Shown here one piece after another: positions 6,009-6,278 of a stretch of DNA of 6,278 nt. The translations under genes were made by a program, and so were the position numbers. The stretch is from an uncultured Lachnospiraceae bacterium. GTDB taxonomy: Bacteria > Bacillota > Clostridia > Lachnospirales > Lachnospiraceae. The stretch is taken from assembly GCA_937915975.1 (NCBI GenBank), contig CALGGL010000261.1:1-6278 (forward strand). The letters are read 5' to 3'. Positions within the stretch are counted from its first letter, which is position 1, and each line of letters begins with the position of its first letter. Under the pieces are notes generated by a model. The model saw only the letters and a program-made list of their open reading frames with translations. It searched no databases and was not told the origin of the DNA.

Positions 6009-6278
6009 TCAGCCGTCTGACCTCACATAGAAGGTATCTTTCCCATAAGAATCCTTAATGTTCAGCCTTTCACCATCTAACTCATAAATCAGCGTAACAG
6101 GCGAATATCCTTCTTTGAGAAAACTCAGCGTAATTTTGCTGTCCTCGTTAGTGTATGTCATTTCAAGGACATTCCCTGCCATATCGTATTGCCCGGTTCC
6201 GTCAACGTTAAAGGTGTACACATAATCAGGTTTGTTTTCCGACTGCCACCGCCCAACAAGCCGCTTGTCCGTTTTCAA
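6009..6278 (-). CDS. Lipocalin-like/DUF5640-type protein, C-terminal part only
   Basis: The gene enters from the right edge and ends at TGA (complement of 6009-6011). The 90 codons begin with LKTDKRLVGRWQSE; the TTG at the edge could serve as a start codon but is more likely an internal leucine, since relatives usually carry an N-terminal membrane or lipoprotein segment. The pattern is a small beta barrel: LVGRW, then YTFNVDGTGQY, then KITLSF, then a second hairpin LIYELDGERLNIKDSYGKDTF. This G-x-W / F-x-x-D-G-x-G / Y-x-x-D-G-x-x-L-x-I layout is typical of DUF5640 and related lipocalin-like domains common in Clostridia. The biochemical role is unknown. It is convergent to the operon on the left, with the terminator in between. 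Composition near 40% GC matches the left block, so both flanks could come from the same bacterium. Confidence 0.7.
   Translation of the reverse strand: MKTDKRLVGRWQSENKPDYVYTFNVDGTGQYDMAGNVLEMTYTNEDSKITLSFLKEGYSPVTLIYELDGERLNIKDSYGKDTFYVRSDG

Overview
The window has three blocks that do not belong together. The left block (about 1-1940) and right block (about 5860-6278) look like a low-to-moderate GC Gram-positive bacterium, most likely a gut or rumen Clostridia/Lachnospiraceae member. Hand counts of 100-base samples give 41% GC inside alr (961-1060) and 40% in the right-hand gene (6061-6160). The middle block (about 1940-5860) is about 19-21% GC in samples at 1941-2040, 4321-4420 and 5761-5860. 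It encodes a protein of eukaryotic style: signal peptide, one Asp-box motif, two Cys-rich regions separated by a Pro/Thr repeat stalk, transmembrane segments and a Lys/Asp/Asn-rich linker.

Left block: the 3' end of the NAD(P)H-hydrate repair enzyme gene, then a complete alanine racemase gene (alr) 3 bases later, then a CBS-domain protein of the CorC/HlyC (hemolysin-like) type whose ATG directly abuts the alr stop codon. This is a tightly packed operon on the + strand. The first two genes serve nicotinamide cofactor repair and D-alanine supply for the cell wall; the third is a putative transport-associated or regulatory protein.

Middle block: the CBS gene never reaches its expected C-terminal domain. 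It runs in frame into a second protein with its own ATG at 1952. The resulting 1507-codon reading frame (1280-5803) is therefore a composite: about 186 to 224 bacterial residues followed by a 1283-residue eukaryote-like membrane protein. From memory, the second part resembles secreted Cys-rich membrane proteins of anaerobic gut fungi (Neocallimastigomycota) or other anaerobic protists; this could not be tested here. It appears to lack its 3' end, and its last codons may be shifted out of frame at a T-run near 5767-5781.

Right block: composition returns abruptly to bacterial near 5860. A strong intrinsic terminator (5905-5946) reading on the + strand is followed by the 3' part of a convergent minus-strand gene for a small lipocalin-like/DUF5640-type protein.

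The simplest explanation is a chimeric contig in which DNA from a eukaryote sharing the habitat was joined to, or inserted into, a bacterial sequence. A real transfer into the bacterial chromosome is the exciting alternative, but the sequence alone cannot establish it. The 1507-residue product should not be treated as a genuine fusion protein without read-level support at both junctions.
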